Source of the DNA: Rhodocyclaceae bacterium
GTDB taxonomy: Bacteria > Pseudomonadota > Gammaproteobacteria > Burkholderiales > Rhodocyclaceae
Length of the DNA: 38,279 bases
NCBI GenBank assembly: GCA_020445665.1
Contig: JAGRGD010000258.1
Coordinates: forward strand, 1-38,279
Reading direction: 5' to 3'
The notes under the pieces are model-generated. The model was given only the letters and a program-made list of their open reading frames with translations. It did no database searches and was not told where the DNA came from. Position numbers and translations under genes: made by a program. This document shows positions 23,494 through 30,791 of this stretch, one piece after another. Every line of letters starts with the position of its first letter. Positions within the stretch are counted from its first letter, which is position 1.

Positions 23494-25212
23494 TCAGGTC
23501 TCGTGACGGCGCGACAGACGCTGCCAGATCCAGCCCCCGGGCATGTCGTTGCCCGTCAGCACATAGTCGAGGGTGTTGGGGTTCTCGAGGGTCAGCGCCA
23601 GATGGTTGCGGGCCTGTCGGGTGCCGACCAGCAACAGTTCGTCGCCCGGCCGGATCGCATAGTCCGGTGACGGTAGGAGGGTCGAGCTGCCGTCGTCGCG
23701 GCTGATGTAGAGTGCCTCGCAATCCAGGGACAGTTCGCGTTTGGCGTGGTCGCGCATCAGCGCGTCGAGAGTCACCTCCGGCCCGGCCGGCATCAGCAGC
23801 GCGAACAGGGCCGGTGCCTCACGGGCGTTGATGCGCACGCTCCATACTGGGGGTACGCGCCAGCCGAAGCGCCCGGTCAGGCGCTGGAGCAGGCGCGACG
23901 CCCAGTCCTCCCGGCTCGCCTTGAGGTGATCGAGGAAGGGCGCCAGGAGCGGCGTGGTGAGGATCGCCAGACACTCGTGGGCGATGATCCGGCTGGGTAC
24001 CACCGGCGCGTCCGAATCGAAGGCCTGGAAGAGCGGGTTGTTGCTGAAGTGGTTCTGGCGGACCACCACGAACAGATCCGGGTTGAGCTCCCGCGCCGTC
24101 ACGCAGATCGACAGGTTATTCACATCGTTGCCCGTGCAGGCAACGACCCCGCAGGCGGACTTGATGTCGGCCTCGAGCAGGGCCGGCGCGCCGGTGCCGT
24201 CGCCCCGCACCCAACGGTAGCGGGTGCCGTCCGGCGGCGGCTCGCGGTCGATCAGGGTGACCGTCATGCCCTCCTCGTCGAGGGCCCGGGCCAGCAGGCG
24301 GCCGAAGTCGCCATAGCCGCACAGCACCCAGGTGCCGCGGGGTGGATCCCGGTGGGGCTTGACCTCATTGCCGGTGATGCCGGTCAGCCATTCCAGCAGA
24401 TGGAACGCCGAGGGCGAGTGCAGGGCCAGGGCGAGGTATTCGCCGAACTTCTCGAACGGATTGATGATGTGGCGGGTGCCGAACGAGGCCATGTTGGCCG
24501 CGACCTCGACGCTCTGACATCGGCACAGGGCGGGCAGCTTTGGCGCCAGCAGGCGCGTCGCGATCGCGATGGCCAGGTTCGTCTCGTCGTTGTTGGTGAG
24601 CGCCATGACACCGAGGCACTCCGGTTTCTCGAGGCCGGCCAGGCGCAGGACGTCCGGCTGCCCGGCATCGGCCACCAGCGCCGGTACATCGGCGAACAGG
24701 CCGTGCAGGTCCAGCTCTGCCGCCTTGCGGGGTTCGATCTCGATCGCCACCACGCGCATGCCCATGTGGTCGAGGGCCCGGGTGACGAGCCGGCCTGTCT
24801 CTCCGTAGCCGCAGAGAAGGTAGAAGGGCTCGGATAGGCGACGCACTTCGCCGGCGAAGCGCTCGGTGCGCAGCGCGTTCTGGAAGGTCTTGTTCTGCAG
24901 AAGGGCGAAGAGGGAGCCGATGGCATAGGCCCAGCCGAGCACAGACAGGTAGATGCAGACGATGACCCACATCCGCTGGGCCTCGGTAAAGGTGGTCGGG
25001 ACCTCCCCGAAGCCGATCGTCGTCGCGGTGTAACTGATGAAATAGAAGGCGTGGAAGAAGCTCATCCGCGCCGGTTCGCCGTTGGCATCGACACCCGGGA
25101 CGATGGTCAGGCCCAGCACCGAGATCGCGAAGATCGTGATCAGGGCCGCCAGCGGGGCACGCATGCGCCGCAGGACCAGGAAAATGACGCCGCGGTGGCG
25201 GCTGTAGATCAT
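23494..25212 (-). CDS. Potassium channel with two RCK (TrkA-N) domains
   Basis: 571-residue channel-like protein. TM1 is at about 18-38 and the pore helix and filter at 50-72, with TATTIGFGE (63-70) replacing the usual TVGYGD. TM2 is at about 80-105. Two cytosolic NAD-binding RCK modules follow, one starting with the YLLCGYGETGRL glycine motif (about 131-142), the other with WVLCGYGDFGRLL about 190 residues later. A C-terminal TrkA-C-like part (DYAIRPGDELLLVGTR) ends the protein. The ATG at 25212 overlaps the DUF6394 stop (ATGA); upstream in-frame sequence is inside that gene. TIGFGE filters can still be potassium-selective; selectivity and ligand are unknown. Confidence 0.88.
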   Translation of the reverse strand: MIYSRHRGVIFLVLRRMRAPLAALITIFAISVLGLTIVPGVDANGEPARMSFFHAFYFISYTATTIGFGEVPTTFTEAQRMWVIVCIYLSVLGWAYAIGSLFALLQNKTFQNALRTERFAGEVRRLSEPFYLLCGYGETGRLVTRALDHMGMRVVAIEIEPRKAAELDLHGLFADVPALVADAGQPDVLRLAGLEKPECLGVMALTNNDETNLAIAIATRLLAPKLPALCRCQSVEVAANMASFGTRHIINPFEKFGEYLALALHSPSAFHLLEWLTGITGNEVKPHRDPPRGTWVLCGYGDFGRLLARALDEEGMTVTLIDREPPPDGTRYRWVRGDGTGAPALLEADIKSACGVVACTGNDVNNLSICVTARELNPDLFVVVRQNHFSNNPLFQAFDSDAPVVPSRIIAHECLAILTTPLLAPFLDHLKASREDWASRLLQRLTGRFGWRVPPVWSVRINAREAPALFALLMPAGPEVTLDALMRDHAKRELSLDCEALYISRDDGSSTLLPSPDYAIRPGDELLLVGTRQARNHLALTLENPNTLDYVLTGNDMPGGWIWQRLSRRHET

Positions 25213-25592
25213 CGTCGCTGCATGATCGTCTCGGCGATGAGGATGATCACCGAGACGACGTTGGCGAACAGGGCGCCGCCGGAGAGAGAGACCACCTTCG
25301 CCGTCCACGCCGCGTCGAGACCGGTGCCGGCGATATGCGTGGCCCAGGCCCAGACCGCGGCCGCCGCGATCAGCTGCAGGTCCGCGACCAGGCTGGTGGA
25401 CAGGTGGATCGCGCCGATCTGGGTGCGGTCGCCGAACTTGAGCACGGTCGCGATCAGGTTGACCACGATGGCGGCGAAGAGCTCGTAGATGTCGTGGTGC
25501 TGCGCGTTGTCGAGCTCGCCGACGAAGAAGCCGAAGTTCAGGGTGGCGGCGAGGACGATAAAGAAACCGAAGACGACCTTCTCTAGGTTCAT
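25209..25592 (-). CDS. DUF6394 small membrane protein
   Basis: 127-residue protein that I recognise as DUF6394. Four hydrophobic segments are visible, about 6-25, 38-52, 70-88 and 100-122. Conserved polar patches include ELDNAQHHDIYELFAAIVVNLIATVLKFGDRTQIGA. The gene overlaps the channel gene by 4 bp and is always close to such channels in the examples I know, so it is likely an accessory subunit (inference). No enzyme motif. The Shine-Dalgarno sequence is weak. Confidence 0.8.
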   Translation of the reverse strand: MNLEKVVFGFFIVLAATLNFGFFVGELDNAQHHDIYELFAAIVVNLIATVLKFGDRTQIGAIHLSTSLVADLQLIAAAAVWAWATHIAGTGLDAAWTAKVVSLSGGALFANVVSVIILIAETIMQRR

Positions 25593-25653
25593 GCTGGCTG
25601 GGTGGGCGAGGTGGCAGGGAGGGTCTTCAGGTTAGCGCCCGCGAAGCGATCTG

Positions 25654-26058
25654 TCATCGCGAGGATGGGGCAGGGTCGTCCACGTCGCCATCGACGTAGT
25701 ACCAGCGCCCGTCGATTCGCGTAAAGCGACTGGTCTCGCTGAGGCGCGCCGCTCGACCGCCGAGCCGGTAGCGGGCAGTGAAGCGGACGATGGCACGGTC
25801 GGGCTCGGAGATTTCGCTGGCTTCGACCTGCAGCCCGATCCACCTCAGACCGGGTTCGAGCGTGAGGGACGCAGGGCGTGTGTCCGGGTGCCAGGTCGCG
25901 AGGAGGTAGGCGCTGCGGCCCAGGGCGTAGGCGGCATAGCGAGACCGCATCAGGGCCTCGGCGCTGGCTGCCGCCCGCAGGCCGTCCAGCAGCGGACCGC
26001 AGCAGGCGTCGAGGGGGCCGGCGCCGCAGGGGCAGGGCGGGGGCTGGAGACGCGCCAT
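25654..26058 (-). CDS. YchJ family (UPF0225) protein
   Basis: 134-residue cytosolic protein with an N-terminal SEC-C-like zinc motif (CPCGAGPLDACCGPLL), then the UPF0225 phrase AEALMRSRYAAYALGRSAYLLATWHPDTRP and a beta-rich C-terminal half (VRFTARYRLGGRAARLSETSRFTRIDGRWYYVDGD) with an NTF2-like look. It starts 3 bp after the stop of the diguanylate cyclase gene, so they are probably cotranscribed. The function of YchJ is unknown. Confidence 0.9.
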   Translation of the reverse strand: MARLQPPPCPCGAGPLDACCGPLLDGLRAAASAEALMRSRYAAYALGRSAYLLATWHPDTRPASLTLEPGLRWIGLQVEASEISEPDRAIVRFTARYRLGGRAARLSETSRFTRIDGRWYYVDGDVDDPAPSSR

Positions 26059-26061
26059 CGC

Positions 26062-27546
26062 TCAGTCCCGGTCGTCCCGCGCAACGACGACGACCCGGTT
26101 CCGACCGGCATTCTTTGCCTGGTTAAGGGCCCGGTCGGCGCGGCTGATCGCGGCGTCCAGATTGCCGTCGCCGGGGCGCAGCAGGGTCGCACCGACGCTG
26201 GCGGTCAAGGTCTCCGGATAGTTTCCGGTGGCCGCAAACTCCATCGACGGGATGGCTTCGACTGCCGCCCGAAGCTTCTCGGCGGCGCGCGCCAGGCGGC
26301 GTTCGTCGGTGCCAGGCTGAAGGATCAGGAACTCCTCGCCACCGTAGCGGCCGATGATGTCGCTGCTCCGGCTCTGGGCCCGCAGGTTGGCGGCCACGTG
26401 CTGAAGAATCTCGTCACCGACGCCATAGCCGAAGGTGTCGTTGATGCGCTTGAAATGGTCGACGTCGAGCATCAGCAGGCCCAGCCCGCCAGAGCGGGCC
26501 CGTCGCTCCTCCTGGCGGCGCGCCTCCTGCATCAGCGCGCGTCGGTTGAGGGTGCCGGTCAGGCTGTCGATCGAGGCCAGGTAGTCCTGCAGCCGGGCGT
26601 CTTCGCCGAGGCGACGCCCGACGTGGATCGCGAGCAGGGTGAGGAGCGCCCAGACCAGCGCCAGGGCCGATACCCGCACGCGCCAGGGGGCGAGGATCAC
26701 GTCGCGTTCCTGGGTCGCCGCGACGTACAGCGGGAAGCGCGAAAGGCGGCGGGTCACGATCAGCCGTTCTATCCCGTCGAGGCGAGAGGTCGTGAGCGTT
26801 GCGCGCAGCGAGCCGGCCTCCGGCCCGACGACCCGGTCCACATCGGGGATGACCTTGCCCATATGCTTCTCTCGATTGGGCTCGCGCAGGTACACCTCAC
26901 CGCGCATCGACACCACGGCAAAGCTCGCGCCGGCAGTGCCCTTGACGATCGGACCGTAGTTGAAGGAGTGGAACAGGTCGCGAATCGAGACGAAGATCCG
27001 CGCCACCGAGCCGTCCGGGTGGCGATCGGCCTGGCTGACGGCAAAGAACCAGCGGCCACCATGGACCCGAGACAACTGGGGGATGCCGAGGTAGGTCTCG
27101 CTGTTCGGGGTGGTCAGATGATGCGCGACGTACTCCCGGTCGGACACCACCGGGGGGGTGCCCGGGCCGGTCCATTCGGTAATCTCGCCGCGGCCGTCTA
27201 CGACCAGCAGATCCATGCAGCCCGCGTCGCCACGGCACCAGTCGAGCAGCAGGTCGCGGGCGATCTCGCCACCGATGGCACCGCTGTCGCCGGCCATCAC
27301 GACCCGCTTCGCACCGAGCAGCTGGTGTTCGATCTGGCCCAGCTGAGTCTGGATGTTCTCGGCCATGACATTGGCGAGGAGTTCAAGGCGCTCGCCGGTG
27401 GCGTTCTCGATCGCAGCCCGGTCCACCAGCGCATAGCTGACGAGCCCGGCGAGCAGCGTCAGCGCAAAGCCGGCGACGGCCAGCCGGATGCGGGTGATGC
27501 GCTTCGCAAACGGTGCGAGGCCGCCGGGTTGAGCTTGGGTCTGCAA
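26062..27546 (-). CDS. Membrane diguanylate cyclase (Cache sensor + GGDEF)
   Basis: 494-residue c-di-GMP synthase. A TM helix at about 21-42 is followed by a periplasmic dCache-type sensor (about 43-285), with paired cysteines C104 and C110, and a second TM at 289-309. The GGDEF domain has DSLTGTLNRRAL, LMLDVDHFKRINDTFGYGVGD and the active-site GGEEF at 402-406. An RSSD I-site (393-396) sits five residues before it, so feedback inhibition by c-di-GMP is expected. The only sensible start is a TTG (27546). YchJ follows after 3 bp. The sensor ligand is unknown. Confidence 0.93.
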   Translation of the reverse strand: MQTQAQPGGLAPFAKRITRIRLAVAGFALTLLAGLVSYALVDRAAIENATGERLELLANVMAENIQTQLGQIEHQLLGAKRVVMAGDSGAIGGEIARDLLLDWCRGDAGCMDLLVVDGRGEITEWTGPGTPPVVSDREYVAHHLTTPNSETYLGIPQLSRVHGGRWFFAVSQADRHPDGSVARIFVSIRDLFHSFNYGPIVKGTAGASFAVVSMRGEVYLREPNREKHMGKVIPDVDRVVGPEAGSLRATLTTSRLDGIERLIVTRRLSRFPLYVAATQERDVILAPWRVRVSALALVWALLTLLAIHVGRRLGEDARLQDYLASIDSLTGTLNRRALMQEARRQEERRARSGGLGLLMLDVDHFKRINDTFGYGVGDEILQHVAANLRAQSRSSDIIGRYGGEEFLILQPGTDERRLARAAEKLRAAVEAIPSMEFAATGNYPETLTASVGATLLRPGDGNLDAAISRADRALNQAKNAGRNRVVVVARDDRD

Positions 27547-27651
27547 TGGAGCCTGCCTGAGTCACGCCCTCGCGAGGCCGGGGCGGGGAGGCCGATTCTA
27601 GCATCGGCCGCGGTCCAGCCGTGGCCCCCGGCCAAGCGCGGGGCCACATTG

Positions 27652-27665
27652 TTGAGGCGGATCAA
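27652..27665 (+). promoter_or_regulatory. FNR/ANR-type box upstream of the cation ATPase
   Basis: TTGAGGCGGATCAA matches TTGAT-N4-ATCAA with a single mismatch, and both TTGA/TCAA cores are intact. Its centre is about 93 bp before the ATPase ATG. It would suit activation at -41.5 if transcription starts near 27700. No clear -10 hexamer could be assigned. Confidence 0.55.
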
Positions 27666-27751
27666 GCCTTGCTCCCGGGCCCGGGAACCGGCGCCCTCGC
27701 GTGCCTCTCCATGCAGTGGACGGTCCGTCAGGCGACGATACGGAGAGCCGC

Positions 27752-30457
27752 ATGAACCGCGATTTCGACGAGGGCCGGGTGTGGTCGATGGCCGGCGCGG
27801 CCGTCGCCGACGGGCTCGGGGTAGACCGCCACCGCGGCCTGACTGCCAGCGAGGTAGCCCAGCGCCAGGCGCAGTACGGGCCGAATGCGCTCCCGCCCGC
27901 GCCCCGCCGCAGCGCGTGGCGTCGCTTCGCGGCCCAGTTCCAGAACCTGCTCATCTACATTCTGCTGGTGGCCGGCGCGGTGACGCTGCTGCTCGGCCAC
28001 CTGGTCGACACCGGGGTCATCCTCGCGGTGGTGCTGATCAATGCGCTCATCGGGTTTGTCCAGGAGGGGCGCGCCGAGGACGCACTGGCCGGTATTCGGG
28101 ACATGCTGCCGCGCACGGCGCGTGTCCTGCGGGAGGGCCACCGCCGCGACGTGCCGGCCCATGACCTGGTGCCTGGCGACATCGTGTGGCTGTCTGCAGG
28201 CGACCGGGTGCCCGCCGACCTGCGGCTCCTCGAGGCGCGGAACCTGCGCATGGACGAAGCCGCCCTGACCGGCGAATCGGTGCCGGCAGAGAAGCAGACC
28301 GGAGCGGTCGCTGCCGAGGCGACGGTTGCGGATCGTCTCGACATGGGCCATTCGGGCACCCTGGTGACCCACGGGCAGGGGGTCGGCGTGGTGACCGCCA
28401 TCGGCGTGGCGACCGAGATCGGGCGGATCAGTGCGCTGGTGGGACGCGAGGCGACGCTCACCACGCCGCTGATGCGCCAAATGGCACGCTTCGCGACGCT
28501 CGTCAGCTGGGTCATTCTCGGACTCGCAGCCATGGCCTTTGCCTTCGGGGTTGGGGTCCATGGCCGGAGTGGCGGCGAGATGTTCCTCGCCGCGGTGGGG
28601 CTTGCCGTGGCCGCCATACCCGAGGGGTTGCCGGCGATCATGACGATCGCGCTGGCGATCGGCGTCAAGCGGATGGCTGCACGGCGCGCGATCATCCGGC
28701 GTCTGCCGGCGGTCGAGGCCCTAGGTTCGGTGACCCTGGTCTGCACCGACAAGACCGGCACCCTGACCCGCAACGAGATGACCGTCGAACGGGCGCTGCT
28801 CCCCGACGGTGAATTCATCCTGAGCGGCGAAGCCTACGGCGCCGACGGCGAAGTCAGAGCCGCCGATGGCGCTCTGGCAGACCTCACTGCGCCCTGCCTG
28901 ATCGAGCTGGCACGGGCTGCCGCCCTGTGCAACGACGCCGAGGTCAGCGCCGAGAACGGGCGGTCACGCCTGGCCGGAGATCCGACCGAGGGGGCCCTGC
29001 TCGGTTTCGCGTTGAAGGTCGGCATCGATCCCGCGTTCGAGCAGGAAGCGTTCCCGCGCATCGACGTGATCCCCTTTGATTCACAGCACAAATTCATGGC
29101 GAGTCTGCATCACGACCACGCCAGCCATCGTTTCATCTACCTGAAGGGCGCACCGGAACGGGTGCTCGAGTTCTGCAGCCAGGAGCGCCGGTCCGGCGAG
29201 GACCACCCCATTGAGCGCGCCCGCTGGCTGCAGCAGATGGACGAGGCCGCAGCGGGCGGGTGGCGGCTGCTCGCGGTTGCCGGGCGAATCGCGGACGCCG
29301 GGCTCGACGGGCTGGCTTTCTCTGACGTGGATCCCGGGGGCTTCAGCCTGCTGGGCATGCTGGCGATCAGTGATCCGCCGCGGGATGAGGCGGCAGAAGC
29401 GATTCGCCGCTGCCGAGAGGCGGGTGTCGGCATCCGGATGATCACCGGCGATCACGCGGCCACCGCGCTTGCGATTGCCAGACGGCTGGATCTCGCACCC
29501 GATCCGCGCGCCATCACGGGGAGCGAGATCGAGGCCCTGTCAGCCGAAGCGCTGGCCCGGGTGGCGGCCGAGGCGAGCGTCTTTGCGCGCACCAGCCCGG
29601 AGCACAAGCTGCGCCTGGTCGAGGCACTGCAATCGCGCGGTCACGTGGTGGCCATGACCGGCGACGGGGTCAACGACGCGCCCGCGCTGCGGCAGGCCGA
29701 CGTGGGCATCGCGATGGGCTGCAAAGGCACCGAGGCGGCGCGCGATGCGGCCGAGATGGTGCTGGCCGACGACAACTTCGCCTCCATTTCGGCTGCGATC
29801 GAGGAGGGGCGAACGGTCTATGACAACCTGCGCAAGGCCATCGTCTTCATCCTGCCGACCAACGGCGGCGAGGCGCTGGTTATCCTTGCGGCCATCATCG
29901 CCGGTCTTGAGTTGCCCATCACGCCGGCTCAGGTCCTCTGGGTCAATATGATCACGGCGGTCACGCTGGCCCTGGCACTGGCCTTCGAGCCGGCTGAGGA
30001 GCGGGTCATGGCGCGGCCGCCGCGGGCGGCGGACGCCGCCCTCATCGACGGCTTCCTGGTCTGGCGGGTGGCCTTGGTGTCTCTGCTGCTACTCGCGGGC
30101 AGCTTCGGCCTCTACCTGGCCGAGCTGGCGCGTGGCTCCGGCGTCGAGGTGGCCCGTACCGTGGCGGTCAATGCGTTGGTGGTCGGTGAGGCGGCCTATC
30201 TGCTGAGCGCGCGCCGGCTGTTCGGCCCATCCTTCTCCCGCGACGCCATCCGCGGACTCGGTCCGGCCCTGGCCGCCATCGCCGCCGTGATGGTGGCGCA
30301 ACTGGCGTTCAGCTACCTGCCGCTGATGCAGCGCGTTTTCGCGTCGGGCGCCATCGACGGGACAAGCTGGCTGCGCATCCTGGCCGTGGGCGCGTTGACG
30401 CTGGCCGTGGTCGAGGCCGAAAAGCACGTCCTGGGTCGCAAACGGGCACAAGGCTAG
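27752..30457 (+). CDS. P2-type cation-transporting ATPase
   Basis: 901-residue P-type ATPase with an N-terminal cation-ATPase domain (LTASEVAQRQAQYGPNALP). The actuator TGES is at 173-176, PEGLPAI of M4 at 290-296, and the phosphorylation motif DKTGTLTR begins at D333. The hinge motif TGDGVNDAP is followed by a C-terminal helical region with WVNMITAVTLALALAFEP in M6. PEGLP places it in the P2 class, but the M6 aspartate of SERCA-type calcium pumps is absent, as in CtpF-like bacterial pumps; the ion is undetermined. The ATG at 27752 has CGGAGAG upstream; a GTG 17 codons earlier is less likely. The stop codon lies inside a perfect palindrome. An FNR/ANR-type box precedes the gene. Confidence 0.92.
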   Translation: MNRDFDEGRVWSMAGAAVADGLGVDRHRGLTASEVAQRQAQYGPNALPPAPRRSAWRRFAAQFQNLLIYILLVAGAVTLLLGHLVDTGVILAVVLINALIGFVQEGRAEDALAGIRDMLPRTARVLREGHRRDVPAHDLVPGDIVWLSAGDRVPADLRLLEARNLRMDEAALTGESVPAEKQTGAVAAEATVADRLDMGHSGTLVTHGQGVGVVTAIGVATEIGRISALVGREATLTTPLMRQMARFATLVSWVILGLAAMAFAFGVGVHGRSGGEMFLAAVGLAVAAIPEGLPAIMTIALAIGVKRMAARRAIIRRLPAVEALGSVTLVCTDKTGTLTRNEMTVERALLPDGEFILSGEAYGADGEVRAADGALADLTAPCLIELARAAALCNDAEVSAENGRSRLAGDPTEGALLGFALKVGIDPAFEQEAFPRIDVIPFDSQHKFMASLHHDHASHRFIYLKGAPERVLEFCSQERRSGEDHPIERARWLQQMDEAAAGGWRLLAVAGRIADAGLDGLAFSDVDPGGFSLLGMLAISDPPRDEAAEAIRRCREAGVGIRMITGDHAATALAIARRLDLAPDPRAITGSEIEALSAEALARVAAEASVFARTSPEHKLRLVEALQSRGHVVAMTGDGVNDAPALRQADVGIAMGCKGTEAARDAAEMVLADDNFASISAAIEEGRTVYDNLRKAIVFILPTNGGEALVILAAIIAGLELPITPAQVLWVNMITAVTLALALAFEPAEERVMARPPRAADAALIDGFLVWRVALVSLLLLAGSFGLYLAELARGSGVEVARTVAVNALVVGEAAYLLSARRLFGPSFSRDAIRGLGPALAAIAAVMVAQLAFSYLPLMQRVFASGAIDGTSWLRILAVGALTLAVVEAEKHVLGRKRAQG

Positions 30458-30509
30458 GGTCTGTGGACATTTGTATGGCGGTCGCCATACAAATGTCCAC
30501 AGACCCTAG
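30454..30509. repeat. Perfect 27-2-27 palindrome, two repeat ends head to head
   Basis: Arms 30454-30480 and 30483-30509 are exact inverse complements separated by GT. Each arm equals the 27 bases at 100-126. Outer CTAG at both ends may be a 4-bp target duplication flanking a 48-bp element. The ATPase stop TAG (30455-30457) is within the left CTAG. The structure could also act as a transcription barrier. Confidence 0.9.
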
Positions 30510-30791
30510 TCACCCGGCAATCGAGCAGGTCTCCCTCCCCCTTTGCATGTTGAAGGGGAGGGAGCGAGTGGGCCGGGTAGTGCCTGCACTGGAATCGCCT
30601 GGTTGATTGCCGCGTTGATAGCGGCGACCTTCCGCTGTGCGTCCGCCGCGCCATCGGGCACGTACTACGCCGTAGGTCATACTGCGTGGCCGTCAAGAAT
30701 GGCGTGCTGGTGCCGATAGCTGTGCACTCGACAACGATGCGCGGCACGGCCCTTTGCCCCGGAGCGCGCGCCAGCCTGGGAGACCTGGGAC
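30510..30791. other. Hairpin-rich intergenic region before the histidine kinase
   Basis: No convincing gene. Nested inverted repeats include an outer ACCCGGC (30512-30518) with GCCGGGT (30572-30578), and an inner CTCCCTCCCC... (30531-30543) with its near-complement (30553-30564, one extra C). A further GCCGC/GCGGC hairpin lies at 30609-30625. The rest (30630-30790) may hold decayed sequence. GGGAG about ten bases before 30792 could serve the kinase TTG start. Confidence 0.5.

Noticed and set aside
25888-28164. 758-codon open frame on the plus strand across YchJ, the diguanylate cyclase and the ATPase 5' end
   Set aside because: It spans three recognised genes in other frames, including the intergenic FNR-like box, and resembles no protein family.
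30600-30740. Protein-like stretch on the minus strand (AADAQRKVAAINAAINQ)
   Set aside because: Short, interrupted by stops, with no start or family resemblance. It may be a remnant but cannot be supported as a gene.
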